Position numbers and translations under genes: made by a program. Positions 46,147 through 55,792 of a stretch of DNA of 64,000 nucleotides are shown piece after piece. The stretch comes from Marinobacterium sediminicola (GTDB lineage Bacteria; Pseudomonadota; Gammaproteobacteria; Pseudomonadales; Balneatricaceae). How positions within the stretch are numbered: the stretch's first letter is position 1; every line of letters begins with the position of its first letter. Location: the NCBI RefSeq assembly GCF_022343685.1, contig NZ_CP092123.1, forward strand, positions 1,736,001 to 1,800,000. Direction: 5' to 3'. Under the pieces are notes generated by a model. That model saw only the letters and a list, made by a program, of their open reading frames with translations. It had not been told where the DNA came from and did not search any database.

Positions 46147-46743
46147 ATGTTACCCACCCTGGTACTCGCCTCAAGCTCACCCTGGCGACGGGAAATCCTG
46201 GATAAATTGGGCCTGCCATATCGCACCAAGCACCCCGATATCGACGAGACACCGCTGGGCGCTGAAACAGCAGCGGCGCTAGTCTCGCGCCTGGCTGAAG
46301 AAAAAGCCAGAGCTGTAGCACCCTCTTTTCCGGATGCACTGGTGATCGGCTCTGATCAGGTAGCGGTACTTGACGATGTCATTATCGGCAAGCCTGGCAC
46401 CCACGATCGCGCCAAGGATCAACTGCGCTCCCTTTCAGGACGGTCAGTCACCTTTCTTACCGGGCTGTGCCTGCTTAACACCAAAACCGGACGAGTCCAG
46501 ACCGAGGTGATCCCTTATCAGGTACATTTCAGGGACCTTAACGAAGACATGATTGAGGGCTACCTGACCCACGAGCAGCCCTATAACTGCGCCGGTAGCT
46601 TTAGATCAGAAGGTGCCGGAATCGCGCTCTTTGAGCGCCTTGAGGGTGATGATCCAAACACCCTCATCGGCCTTCCGCTCATTCGACTTGTCCGAATGCT
46701 GGAGGCCGAAGGGGTTGTTCTGTTTCAAACTCAGCGTAGCTGA
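46147..46743 (+). CDS. Maf-type nucleotide pyrophosphatase (YceF-like)
   Basis: 198 aa from ATG 46147. LVLASSSPWRREILDKLGLPY, DETPLGAE, VIGSDQVAVLDDVIIGKP and CAGSFRSEGAGIALFERLEGDDPNTLIGLPL mark the Maf-2/YceF branch (m7GTP pyrophosphatase), based on the S-D-Q-V pattern. Divergent from yceD, convergent with sppA (13-nt overlap). Confidence 0.92.
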   Translation: MLPTLVLASSSPWRREILDKLGLPYRTKHPDIDETPLGAETAAALVSRLAEEKARAVAPSFPDALVIGSDQVAVLDDVIIGKPGTHDRAKDQLRSLSGRSVTFLTGLCLLNTKTGRVQTEVIPYQVHFRDLNEDMIEGYLTHEQPYNCAGSFRSEGAGIALFERLEGDDPNTLIGLPLIRLVRMLEAEGVVLFQTQRS

Positions 46744-47762
46744 TAGTCGCTTTTAAGCCCCATCTGCAAAGCCAGCTCCTTGGCCACACCGATACCCAGG
46801 CGCTCGATAATTCGGTCAAGCGCTTTGGGTCGCGAGGTATAATCGATGAGCTTTTCAGCCCCGACAATGTCGCGCGCCACCATGGAGCTGCTGCCAAGAC
46901 CATCAATCAAACCAAGCTCCAGAGCCTGCTCCCCGGTCCAAACCAGTCCGGAGAAGATTTCCTCACCACCCTTGAGCCTGCCACCTCTGCCCTGCTTTAC
47001 TTGGGCGATAAATTGCTGATGTGTTGTATTAAGCACCGACTGCCAGAATTCACGATCCTTATCCTTTAAGGGCGTGAAGGGATCAAGGAAGGCCTTGTTC
47101 TCACCAGCTGTCAGGGTGCGACGCTCCACCCCAAGCTTGTCAATCAGCTCTACAAAACCAAAGCTGGATGAAATCACTCCAATAGAGCCAACCAGACTGG
47201 CCTTGTCAGCATAAATTTCATCAGCGGCCGCGGCGATATAATAAGCACCTGAAGCACCGATGTCGGTAATGACCGCATAAACTTTTTTGTCAGGATGAAG
47301 TGCGCGCAGGCGTTTGATCTCATCGTATACATAACCGGCCTGAACTGGACTACCGCCGGGGCTGTTAATCCTCAGGATGATGGCTCGACTGCGTTCCGCT
47401 TTAAAAGCATCACGAAGCGCATGGATGATCGTATCGGCACTGGCCTCCTCGTCATCCATAATAGGACCCTTCACTTCTACGATTGCAGTATGATCCTGAG
47501 GCACAACCTTGTCTGCATCCAGATCCTTGCCCACATAGAAAATAGCCAGCAGTGAAAACAGATATACGAACGTCAGCAGCTTGAAGAAAATCCCCCAGCG
47601 ACGTGAGCGCCTGTGCTCGACGTGCAAGCTGTTGACCATCTTTTCGATCAATCGCCACTCTTTCTGGGTGCCGGGACGACCATCCCCGGTTCCTTTAGTA
47701 CTGTCAGAAGCTGCTTGCGGCGTCGAGGACGCTCCTGATTCACCCCAATGATTATCGCTCAC
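46731..47762 (-). CDS. sppA: S49 signal peptide peptidase SppA family
   Basis: 343 aa. A cytosolic N terminus of about 55 polar residues, one membrane helix (FFKLLTFVYLFSLLAIFYVG), then the S49 domain: LRINSPGGSPVQAG, catalytic Ser in DIGASGAYYIAAAADEIYADKASLVGSIGVI. The short form with one S49 domain. Cleaves leftover signal peptides in the inner membrane. Confidence 0.92.
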   Translation of the reverse strand: MSDNHWGESGASSTPQAASDSTKGTGDGRPGTQKEWRLIEKMVNSLHVEHRRSRRWGIFFKLLTFVYLFSLLAIFYVGKDLDADKVVPQDHTAIVEVKGPIMDDEEASADTIIHALRDAFKAERSRAIILRINSPGGSPVQAGYVYDEIKRLRALHPDKKVYAVITDIGASGAYYIAAAADEIYADKASLVGSIGVISSSFGFVELIDKLGVERRTLTAGENKAFLDPFTPLKDKDREFWQSVLNTTHQQFIAQVKQGRGGRLKGGEEIFSGLVWTGEQALELGLIDGLGSSSMVARDIVGAEKLIDYTSRPKALDRIIERLGIGVAKELALQMGLKSDYQLR

Positions 47763-47784
47763 AATATTCCCTCATTCGATCTAG

Positions 47785-48438
47785 TTACGCTGACAGACCA
47801 TCCAGCCAGGATTCCAGTTCCGCAAAATGGTGAATCTCTTTCACCGGCCGGAGCACTCTGAGTCTATCCAAATGATGAGCCCCATAACTGACAGCAACCG
47901 TATCCATTCCTGCCATCTGCCCCATTTCGAGATCATATTCCGTATCACCAATCATCAGTGCTTGCTGTCGTGGCACACCGGTTTCTTCCAGCAGCTCATG
48001 CAGCATATGCGGATCGGGCTTGGATGTGGTTTCATCTGCACAGCGACTGGTCTCAAACAGCGAACCAATTCCGGTCTGAGCAAAGACATGCTCAAGACCG
48101 GTACGACTTTTTCCGGTCGCAACCGCCAGGCGATAGCCCTTTGCTTTCAGGCTCTCCAGAGTACGCTGAACCCCGGGGAACAATTCCGTCGGCGTTTCGT
48201 CGGCCTCAAGATAATGATGCGCATAGCGCTGACGCAGAGGCTCGATGATGACATCGCCCTCATTAGGGAACAGCGCCTTGATCGCCTCCGGCAGCCCCAG
48301 ACCGATAATATCCTTGGCCGCATCCCAACTCGGCTCAGGCAGTCCCAGATCACGGGCAGATGCGCGAATACTGGATGCAATACGCTGAGTGGAATCGATG
48401 ATGGTGCCATCCCAGTCGAATATCAGTAGCTTGTACAA
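47785..48438 (-). CDS. HAD-family phosphatase (phosphoglycolate phosphatase-like)
   Basis: 217 aa. Motif I FDWDGTIIDS (nucleophile D8), motif II VATGKS, motif III KPDPHML and IV MIGDTEYDLEMGQMAGM. In relatives this gene stands between rluC and sppA; rluC is not seen here. Substrate not certain. Confidence 0.88.
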   Translation of the reverse strand: MYKLLIFDWDGTIIDSTQRIASSIRASARDLGLPEPSWDAAKDIIGLGLPEAIKALFPNEGDVIIEPLRQRYAHHYLEADETPTELFPGVQRTLESLKAKGYRLAVATGKSRTGLEHVFAQTGIGSLFETSRCADETTSKPDPHMLHELLEETGVPRQQALMIGDTEYDLEMGQMAGMDTVAVSYGAHHLDRLRVLRPVKEIHHFAELESWLDGLSA

Positions 48439-48468
48439 GCTTAGCTCCTTTAACGCGTGATCGCTTAA

Positions 48469-49215
48469 TCAGTTTTCCTGGCGCGTCGGCCAGATCAGCA
48501 GCTCGCCCACATCCACATGCTGCGGCTGCTCCAGCGCATAGATAATCGCGTTGGCAATATCCTCCGGCTTGAGCATGCTGGCTGCATCACCGTACATGTT
48601 GCTCTTCACTATGCCGCGAATTTTGTCGTGCCCGATGCTGTCAGGCAGCTCGGTATCAACGGAGCCGGGCTGAATGTCGGTCACACGCACGCCAAAGCGA
48701 ATCGCTTCTTTACGCAGCGTTTCGGAAATGGCGCGCACGGCATGCTTGGTACCGGCATAAACGCCTGCGCTCGGATAGGTTGTTCGGGCCGCAATGGAGC
48801 TGACATTGATGATGTGTCCCTGCTTGCGTTCAGCCATGCCTGAATAAACGGCATGAATGGCGTAAAGCACTCCCTTGATATTGACATCAATCATCTGCTC
48901 CCACTCATCAACACGACCGTTGATGATCGGACTGATTGGCATGGTACCGGCATTATTGATCAGGATATCGATGCCACCCAGAGCAGCCATACGCTCACCT
49001 GCAGCCTCAATTGCCTGCCGATCTGATACGTCCAACGGCTCAAGATGTACCAGTGCACCGCTATGACGAAGTTCGTGTGCCAGCGCCTCCAAACGGTCAG
49101 CGCGACGTGCCGACAGGACCAGCTCTGCACCTTCAGCCGCAAGGGCCTTTGCTGTTGCCTGACCAATACCCGAGCTGGCACCCGTTACCCAGGCGCGCTT
49201 TCCTTTGAATTTCAT
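48469..49215 (-). CDS. SDR-family oxidoreductase
   Basis: 248 aa from ATG 49215 (an ATG four codons earlier is possible). TGASSGIGQATAKAL, NNAGTMPISPI, catalytic YAGTKHAVR, IQPGSVDTELPDSI. Classical SDR, NADP type by the Arg pair after the glycine motif (SARRADR). Substrate unknown. Confidence 0.88.
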   Translation of the reverse strand: MKFKGKRAWVTGASSGIGQATAKALAAEGAELVLSARRADRLEALAHELRHSGALVHLEPLDVSDRQAIEAAGERMAALGGIDILINNAGTMPISPIINGRVDEWEQMIDVNIKGVLYAIHAVYSGMAERKQGHIINVSSIAARTTYPSAGVYAGTKHAVRAISETLRKEAIRFGVRVTDIQPGSVDTELPDSIGHDKIRGIVKSNMYGDAASMLKPEDIANAIIYALEQPQHVDVGELLIWPTRQEN

Positions 49216-49305
49216 TAGGTTACCCATTCAAGTTAAGCAAATTTCAACAATCCGGCCAGACCATATTCTGAACCAAGCCCCAAGGGGCGTCCACCTGCCC
49301 CTTAA

Positions 49306-49340
49306 CGAAAAAACCGCTGGCGCAAGCGGCAGCGGTTTTA
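49306..49340 (-). terminator. Terminator of the paaN-hydratase operon
   Basis: Minus strand AAACCGCTG ... CAGCGGTTT followed by TTTCG, about 20 nt after the hydratase stop codon. Confidence 0.8.
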
Positions 49341-49360
49341 ATCAGACCAAGCAATGCGGA

Positions 49361-50146
49361 TCAGCGATGCTTGAATTCCGGCTTACGCTTTTCAGCAAAG
49401 GCATTCATGCCTTCTGCGCAATCTTCGAAGGCGAAGGTTGACTGGAAAGCATGACGCTCATGACGCAACCCGTCGGCCAGATGAGCATCCACGGCCATAT
49501 TGACCGCCTGCTTGATCATGCTGACAGCAGGAGCAGAGTTGGACGCAATCTTGCGTGCAGTCTTGAATGCCGCTTCCAGCAACTCCTCGGCCGGAACAAT
49601 GCGTGATACCAAGCCACTGCGCTCTGCCTCTTCCGCATCCATCATGCGACCGGTCAAGCACATCTCCATAGCCTTTGCCTTTCCAACAGCCTTGGTCAGA
49701 CGCTGAGTGCCACCGGCCCCCGGCATGGTGCCGATACCGATCTCAGGCTGGCCGAACTTGGCCGTCTCGGCTGCAATGATGAAGTCACACGCCATAGCCA
49801 TTTCACAACCGCCACCCAGCGCAAAACCGGCAACCGCAGCAATGACAGGCTTGCGAGCTTCATCAATGGCACGCCAGCAATCCCGTTTCACATAGGGAAA
49901 GTTAAGCGCATACAGAGAAGCGAAGTTGTGTTCCTTCATCTCCTTGATATCGGCACCTGCGGCAAACACCTGCTCACCACCGGTCAGCAGAATGCAGCGG
50001 ACGTTATTATCCGCCTCAAGAGCATCGATTGCCTGACCCAACTCGGAGGTCAGCTGGAGGTTAAGCGCATTCATTGCCTTCGGTCGATTCAGCGTGACGA
50101 TACCGACACCATCGCGCACTTCAACCAGTACAGTTTCGAATTCCAT
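49361..50146 (-). CDS. Enoyl-CoA hydratase, PaaF-like (second copy)
   Basis: 261 aa from ATG 50146, with GAGG 8 nt upstream (a GTG at 50164 is the alternative). VGIVTLNRPKAMNAL, oxyanion-hole AAGADIKEM and ALGGGCEMAMACDFIIAAETAKFGQPEIGIGTMPGAGGTQRL with both catalytic Glu contexts. Downstream of paaN. About half of its residues match the paaF at 52238 by eye, so this is a paralogue with a possibly shared role in ring-opened CoA intermediates. Confidence 0.87.
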   Translation of the reverse strand: MEFETVLVEVRDGVGIVTLNRPKAMNALNLQLTSELGQAIDALEADNNVRCILLTGGEQVFAAGADIKEMKEHNFASLYALNFPYVKRDCWRAIDEARKPVIAAVAGFALGGGCEMAMACDFIIAAETAKFGQPEIGIGTMPGAGGTQRLTKAVGKAKAMEMCLTGRMMDAEEAERSGLVSRIVPAEELLEAAFKTARKIASNSAPAVSMIKQAVNMAVDAHLADGLRHERHAFQSTFAFEDCAEGMNAFAEKRKPEFKHR

Positions 50147-50160
50147 CAATCGATCCTCGC

Positions 50161-51831
50161 TCACTTCGGGTGACGACGGCTCTGAACGAAGCGGAAACGG
50201 TTGGCAACGAACGCATGGTCAGCCAGGGAAGCATTCGCAGCCGGGTTGCCACCGGTACCGTGGAAGTCACTGAAAGCCGCGCTCTGGTTGACGAACACGC
50301 CACCTGTCAGGTTGATACTCAGAGCAACGCAGGCATCCAGAGCAGCTTCTTCGATTTTCTCCAGCTGAGCATTGTCACTGCTGTAGCAACCCATGGTGAT
50401 GGCACCATGCTTCTTGACCACATCACGAGCCAGTTCGATGCTGTGATCGCGGCTATCGGTCGCAATGATGAAGCTGATCGGACCAAACAGCTCCTGGCCC
50501 CATACATCTTCCTTATCGGCGTCGATGGTCATGATCAGCGGGCTGCGCACGCGTGCGTTTTCAAACTCAGGGTGCGTCAACACCTCTGAATCACGAACGA
50601 CTTTACCCAAACCTTTGCTGTCCAGGATACGCTGAGCAGTGGCTTCAGACTGGATAGCACCCAGAACCATGGCGGCACGGTCAGGATCAGACAGGAACTT
50701 GGTCACACCGGAAGCGATCGCTTCAGCAACCTCGTCAAAGCTCTTGTGCCCGAGGTCGGTTTCGATACCGTCTTTCGGCACAAAAATATCCTGAGTCGTG
50801 GTACACATCTGGCCAGAGTAAAGACTCAGAGTGAAGGCCAGGTTTCGCACCATGCCTTTGAAATCATCGGTCGAGTCAATGATGATGGTGTTGGCGCCGG
50901 CCTTCTCGGTGTATACCAGCGCCTGCTTGCAGTTCTGTTCCAGCCAGTCACCGAAAGCGGTATTACCGGTAAAATCGATCACCTTGACTTCCGGGCGCTG
51001 AGCCAGGGTCATGGTTTCGGGCTTCGCGGGATCGGCATCAACGAACAGTGAAACGATATGCGCGGGCAGCCCCTGCTCCTTGAGTACTTCCTGAGCGATC
51101 TTGACGCTGATAGCAGCTGGCAGTACAGCTGCCGGGTGCGCCTTCACGACAACCGGGTTACCGGTTACCAGTGAAGCAAACATGCCCGGGTAAGTATTCC
51201 AGGTCGGGAAGGTGGAGCAGCCAATCACAAGACCGACACCACGACCGCACGCTGTAAATTTTTTCTCCATGACCAGCGGGTCATGTTTGCCCTGCGGCTT
51301 GGTCCAGGTTGCCTGAGCAGGAACGCTCGCCATGGTTTCGTAACCGTAGGCAACCGCTTCCAGACCGCGGTCCTGCGCATGAGGACCACCTGCCTGAAAC
51401 GCCATCATGAAGCCCTGACCGGAAGTGTGCATCACGGCATGAGCAATCTCGAAGCTGTGCTTGTTCAGGCGATCCAGAATTTCCAGACAGATGCCGGTAC
51501 GACCTTCTACACCCTGATCACGCCACACCTTGCGTGCATCTTCCATAGCCGGGAGCAGCTTGTCCATGTCGACGGTCGGGTACTGTACATTCAGCTCCAT
51601 GCCATAAGGAGAGACTTCGCCACCCACACGACCACTGATGCCAGGCATCTCAAGTTCGAAAGGCTTGTTCAGATGAGACTTGAATGCAGCCTCGCCTTCA
51701 GCCGCTGCAGTCTCGCCATAGGCGCGGGGACTGGGGTTTTCAGACCAGGGGCTGAAGTAGTCGCGGCTGTGGATCGCTGCCAGCGCACCATCCAGGGTCG
51801 CTTTATGCTTGGCAAAAAGATTCTCGCTCAT
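50161..51831 (-). CDS. paaN: Phenylacetate degradation protein PaaN (aldehyde dehydrogenase fold)
   Basis: 556 aa. ALDH-type core with FTGNTAFGDWLE, the nucleophile Cys in SLYSGQMCTTTQDIFVP, and ELFGPISFII. It lacks the C-terminal MaoC hydratase domain of PaaZ, so this is PaaN rather than PaaZ. It is thought to handle the oxepin-CoA/semialdehyde step. Divergent from paaFGHIJK. Confidence 0.9.
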   Translation of the reverse strand: MSENLFAKHKATLDGALAAIHSRDYFSPWSENPSPRAYGETAAAEGEAAFKSHLNKPFELEMPGISGRVGGEVSPYGMELNVQYPTVDMDKLLPAMEDARKVWRDQGVEGRTGICLEILDRLNKHSFEIAHAVMHTSGQGFMMAFQAGGPHAQDRGLEAVAYGYETMASVPAQATWTKPQGKHDPLVMEKKFTACGRGVGLVIGCSTFPTWNTYPGMFASLVTGNPVVVKAHPAAVLPAAISVKIAQEVLKEQGLPAHIVSLFVDADPAKPETMTLAQRPEVKVIDFTGNTAFGDWLEQNCKQALVYTEKAGANTIIIDSTDDFKGMVRNLAFTLSLYSGQMCTTTQDIFVPKDGIETDLGHKSFDEVAEAIASGVTKFLSDPDRAAMVLGAIQSEATAQRILDSKGLGKVVRDSEVLTHPEFENARVRSPLIMTIDADKEDVWGQELFGPISFIIATDSRDHSIELARDVVKKHGAITMGCYSSDNAQLEKIEEAALDACVALSINLTGGVFVNQSAAFSDFHGTGGNPAANASLADHAFVANRFRFVQSRRHPK

Positions 51832-52237
51832 CAGGGATCTCCCATTGTGCTCGGCGCCGACATGATACGGCGCTGACTTGTTCTGTTTATTGGTCCCAGA
51901 CCAGGATCAAACGCAGTCAAACAAGGTTATGAATGCCCTGCAGGCTCCACAACCCAGCGTATCGAAATGATCCTGACTATAGTATTCATGATCGTAGGCC
52001 ACACGATACAACAATCATTGTGATACGAAAAGAACAATATGGTCTCTAAATATTGTATCTCTTTTGGCTTTTGGGGTAATCTTGCCAAAACTCTGGGTGT
52101 AGTATGGCCTCTCTACTATAGCGGATCCAGAAATTGCTGCATGCCGCGGAAATCGTGCCTGCGCACCCAAATGTGTCCGGTAGACACCAATAAGATCATA
52201 CCGGGCAGAATAACAAAACACAGATGACGGTATTTCT
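51832..52237. other. Divergent paaN / paaF control region
   Basis: 406 bp without a gene. AT-rich centre with ACAATCATTGT (near 52010-52022) and the larger dyad at 52034-52056. No confident -35/-10 pair could be set on either side. Confidence 0.6.
52034..52056. promoter_or_regulatory. Candidate operator dyad in the paa control region
   Basis: ACAATAT, 9-nt spacer, ATATTGT; flanking AAAAGA / TCTCTTTT extends it. Sits midway between the divergent paa genes. A PaaR (TetR-type) or PaaX regulator is expected for such loci but neither gene is in the window. Confidence 0.5.
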
Positions 52238-53020
52238 ATGCAACATGAGTATCAGGACATTCTTGTCTCCGCGGTTTCTGATGGTGTACTGACCATCACC
52301 CTCAACCGCCCGGAAGCCTATAATGCCCTGCGCACCCAGCTACTCAGTGAAATCGCTGAAGTCCTTCAGTGGGCAACAGGTAATGATGAAGTGCGTGCAG
52401 TCGTGCTCACAGGCAATGAAAAAGTCTTTGCGGCGGGCGCAGATATCAAGGAAATGGCAGCTCTGGATGCTGTTGGCGTGCTGAATGATCCACGCGTCCT
52501 CCACTGGCGCACTATTGCACAGTTCCCGAAACCCTTGATTGCAGCTGTTAACGGCTTCGCACTGGGTGGTGGATGTGAACTGGTGATGCATGCAGACATT
52601 GTCATCGCTGGCGACAATGCCCAATTCGGTCAACCTGAAATCAATCTCGGCATCATCCCGGGCGCAGGTGGAACTCAGCGCTTGCTGCGTACCGTTGGCA
52701 AATCCATGGCCATGCAACTGGTATTGTCTGGTGAGTTCATTTCGGCAGCACAGGCTCGTGATTTCGGCCTGATTAGCGAAGTTACAATCCCTGAGCGGAC
52801 TCTTGACCGTGCAACCGAACTGGCCCGCAAGATTGCAACCAAACCCCCGATTGCTGTTCGACAGGCGAAAGAGGTTCTGCTCAAGGCCTATGACACCACC
52901 CTTGAAAGCGGCTTGAGCCTGGAGCGCAAGGCTTTCACGCTATTGGCGGCGACAGCTGATCGTAACGAAGGCATTGCTGCTTTCATGGAAAAACGTAAAC
53001 CGAACTTCACAGGAAAATAA
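52238..53020 (+). CDS. paaF: 2,3-dehydroadipyl-CoA hydratase
   Basis: 260 aa crotonase fold. VLTITLNRPEAYNAL, FAAGADIKEM, FALGGGCELVMHADIVIAGDNAQFGQPEINLGIIPGAGGTQRLLR. First gene of the plus-strand paa run, 3 nt before paaG. Confidence 0.9.
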   Translation: MQHEYQDILVSAVSDGVLTITLNRPEAYNALRTQLLSEIAEVLQWATGNDEVRAVVLTGNEKVFAAGADIKEMAALDAVGVLNDPRVLHWRTIAQFPKPLIAAVNGFALGGGCELVMHADIVIAGDNAQFGQPEINLGIIPGAGGTQRLLRTVGKSMAMQLVLSGEFISAAQARDFGLISEVTIPERTLDRATELARKIATKPPIAVRQAKEVLLKAYDTTLESGLSLERKAFTLLAATADRNEGIAAFMEKRKPNFTGK

Positions 53021-53023
53021 GAC

Positions 53024-53815
53024 ATGTCTTACGAAACGATTGAATTCGAGATTACTGACGGGGTTGCGGTATTGACCCTCAACCGTCCGGACCGGATGAA
53101 CAGTTTCAATACCCAGATGCATGCTGAAGTTCGTGATGCGCTGAAGCAGGCCAAGAAGGACGAAGCGGTTCGCTGCTTGCTCATCACCGGCAATGGCCGC
53201 GGCTTCTGTGCCGGTCAGGATCTGAGTGATCGCAATGTAGACCCTAATGCCGAGATGCCAAACCTGGGCGAGTCCATTGAAAAGAATTACAACCCTCTGA
53301 TCCGTACCCTGCAGGGCCTCGAAATGCCTGTCATCTGTGCAGTAAACGGTGTTGCGGCCGGAGCAGGCGCCAATATCGCATTTGCCTGTGACATCGTACT
53401 GGCGGCCCGTTCTGCGTCCTTCATTCAGGCATTCTGCAAGATCGGCCTGGTGCCGGACTCCGGTGGTACCTGGACCCTTCCCCGCCTGGTCGGCCATGCC
53501 CGCGCAATGGCTCTTTCCATGCTGGGCGACAAGATCAGTGCCGAACAGGCAATGGCCTGGGGCATGATCTGGAAATGTGTTGACGATGAAAATCTGAAAG
53601 AAGAAGCGCTGGCGATGGCCAAGCAGCTGGCAACTCAGCCCACCAAGGGCCTGGCACTGATCAAGCGCGCCATTCAAGCCAGCTGGGACAACAGCTTTGA
53701 CGAGCAGCTCGACCTTGAGCGCGACCTGCAGACCCTCGCTGGCCGCACCGAAGATTATCGTGAAGGCGTTTCCGCTTTCATGGCAAAACGTCAGCCCAAC
53801 TTCAAAGGCAAGTGA
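53024..53815 (+). CDS. paaG: 2-(1,2-epoxy-1,2-dihydrophenyl)acetyl-CoA isomerase
   Basis: 263 aa. Crotonase fold with FCAGQDLSDR, VNGVAAGAGANIAFACDIVLAARSASFIQAFCKIGLVPDSGGTW typical of PaaG. Turns ring-epoxide into oxepin-CoA. Stop overlaps the paaH start (TGATG). Confidence 0.93.
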   Translation: MSYETIEFEITDGVAVLTLNRPDRMNSFNTQMHAEVRDALKQAKKDEAVRCLLITGNGRGFCAGQDLSDRNVDPNAEMPNLGESIEKNYNPLIRTLQGLEMPVICAVNGVAAGAGANIAFACDIVLAARSASFIQAFCKIGLVPDSGGTWTLPRLVGHARAMALSMLGDKISAEQAMAWGMIWKCVDDENLKEEALAMAKQLATQPTKGLALIKRAIQASWDNSFDEQLDLERDLQTLAGRTEDYREGVSAFMAKRQPNFKGK

Positions 53816-55329
53816 TGATGAGCATGTTTACCACTGAATCCGTTATCGGTGTTATTGGCGCCGGCACCATGGGCGCGGGCATCGCTCAGGTTGCAGCCAA
53901 TGCCGGTCACCCTGTTCTGCTGTTCGATGCTGCCGAAGGTGCGGCTGCACGCGGCCGCGAAGGCGTAGATAAAGGTCTGCAGAAGCTGGTTGCCCGCGGC
54001 AAGATGAAGGCTGAAGACGTGGAGGCCCTGATGAGCCGTATCCAGGTCATCGAGTCCCTCGAAGACATGGCTCCTGCTGCTCTTGTCATTGAAGCGATCG
54101 TTGAGCGTCTTGACGTCAAACAGAGCGTATTCGGCCAGCTTGAAGACATCTGCTCCGAGCAAACAGTATTGGCGACCAACACCTCATCGATTTCTGTGAC
54201 CGCCATCGGCAGCACGCTGAAGCGCCCACAGAATCTGGTCGGCATGCATTTCTTCAACCCGGCACCGATCATGAAGCTGGTTGAGGTCATCAGCGGCCTG
54301 GACACCAAGGCTGAGATCGCCAGTGCAATCTATGATCTATCCGTCAGCTGGGGCAAAAAACCGGTACATGCCAAGTCGACTCCTGGCTTCATCGTCAACA
54401 GGGTTGCCCGCCCCTTCTATGCGGAAGGCTTTCGCATCTTCCAGGAAGGCGGTGCCGATAATGCCACCATTGATGCTGTTATTCGCGAAGCCGGCGGATT
54501 CCGTATGGGCCCGTTCGAACTCACGGACCTCATCGGCCATGACGTAAACTATGCCGTCACCTCATCCGTTTTTGCCGCCTATTATAACGACCAGCGTTTC
54601 TTGCCGTCGCTGATTCAGCTGGAACTGGTGAACGCAGGCCATTTCGGCCGCAAGACCGGCAAGGGATTCTACGACTACAGTGAAGGTGCCGAGAAACCTG
54701 TTCCTCAGACCGCCGAAGCGGCCGCCAAGCCTTCCAGTGTAACCATTGAAGGTGACCTGGGCGTTGCTGAGCCGCTTGTTGCTCAGTTTGAAGCAGCCGG
54801 TATCGAGGTTATCCGTACCGAGGGTGATGGTCGCATTCAGGTCGGCGATGCCACTCTGATGCTGACCAATGGGCAGTTCTCCACTGTGCGCGCAGCAGAG
54901 ATCAGCAACCGCAACCTGATCCATTTTGACCTGGCCCTCGATTACGCTCAGGCGACACGCATCGCCCTGGCCCCAGCAGACAAGGCTGATACCAAGGCTG
55001 TCGAATTGGCCGTTGGTCTCTTCCAGGCGGCTGGCAAGGCTGTCAGCATTATCGATGATATTCCTGGCATGATTGTCATGCGTACGCTGGCCATGCTGGC
55101 CAATGAAGGCTTTGACGCCGTCAACCAGCAGGTCTGCAACGAAGAAGCTGTCGATATTGCCATGCAGGGCGGTGTCAACTATCCGCGCGGCCCGATCAAC
55201 TGGGCTACAGAAGTCGGTCTGTCACGCATTCTGAACGTACTGCGTAATCTGGGTGCTAGCTACGGTGAAGACCGCTACCGCCCTTCTCCGTTGTTGTTGC
55301 GCAAAGTTGCCGGAGGTCGTCAGGCATGA
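53815..55329 (+). CDS. paaH: 3-hydroxyadipyl-CoA dehydrogenase
   Basis: 504 aa from ATG 53815, one base into the paaG stop (nearby ATGs 53818 and 53824 are also possible). IGVIGAGTMGAGIAQVAANAGH, HFFNPAPIMKLVEVI, STPGFIVNRVARPFYAEGFRI; two HAD-type domains. Oxidises 3-hydroxyadipyl-CoA. ATGA overlap with paaI. Confidence 0.95.
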   Translation: MMSMFTTESVIGVIGAGTMGAGIAQVAANAGHPVLLFDAAEGAAARGREGVDKGLQKLVARGKMKAEDVEALMSRIQVIESLEDMAPAALVIEAIVERLDVKQSVFGQLEDICSEQTVLATNTSSISVTAIGSTLKRPQNLVGMHFFNPAPIMKLVEVISGLDTKAEIASAIYDLSVSWGKKPVHAKSTPGFIVNRVARPFYAEGFRIFQEGGADNATIDAVIREAGGFRMGPFELTDLIGHDVNYAVTSSVFAAYYNDQRFLPSLIQLELVNAGHFGRKTGKGFYDYSEGAEKPVPQTAEAAAKPSSVTIEGDLGVAEPLVAQFEAAGIEVIRTEGDGRIQVGDATLMLTNGQFSTVRAAEISNRNLIHFDLALDYAQATRIALAPADKADTKAVELAVGLFQAAGKAVSIIDDIPGMIVMRTLAMLANEGFDAVNQQVCNEEAVDIAMQGGVNYPRGPINWATEVGLSRILNVLRNLGASYGEDRYRPSPLLLRKVAGGRQA

Positions 55330-55781
55330 GCACATCGACTATGACACCAGAGCAGCTGGCAACAGCATGCAGCGCTGCCATGCATGAAACGGATTACGCC
55401 GCCCAAGGCCTGTGTATCGAGATCGAGGAAACCCGGCCGGGTTACGCACGACTGAGCATGAAAGTCCGTAAGGACATGCTCAACGGGCATGGCATGTGCC
55501 ATGGCGGTTTTATTTTTGCACTGTCCGATACGGCTTTCGCGCACGCCTGCAACAGCTACAACAAGGTTACTGTCGCGAGCGGATGCAGTATTGAATACGT
55601 CGCTCCCGGCTTTCTTGACGACACACTGACCGCAGTTGCTCAGGAACGTCAGCGCAAGGGACGTACAGGCGTATACGACATCACCGTTTACAACCAGAAC
55701 AATGAAGAGCTGGCTTTCTTCCGTGGCAAGTCCTACCAGATCAAGGGGACACTGCTGCCGGAAGACGAGACCGCCATCTGA
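55326..55781 (+). CDS. paaI: Hydroxyphenylacetyl-CoA thioesterase
   Basis: 151 aa hotdog fold. [24 protein letters not shown] with the catalytic Asp. Releases stalled CoA esters, protecting the CoA pool. Eleven nt before paaJ. Confidence 0.94.
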   Translation: MSTSTMTPEQLATACSAAMHETDYAAQGLCIEIEETRPGYARLSMKVRKDMLNGHGMCHGGFIFALSDTAFAHACNSYNKVTVASGCSIEYVAPGFLDDTLTAVAQERQRKGRTGVYDITVYNQNNEELAFFRGKSYQIKGTLLPEDETAI

Positions 55782-55792
55782 GGAGAGACCCA

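Noticed and set aside
50161-51831. PaaZ bifunctional enzyme
   Set aside because: Only the aldehyde-dehydrogenase-type domain is present; the C-terminal MaoC domain is absent, so PaaN.
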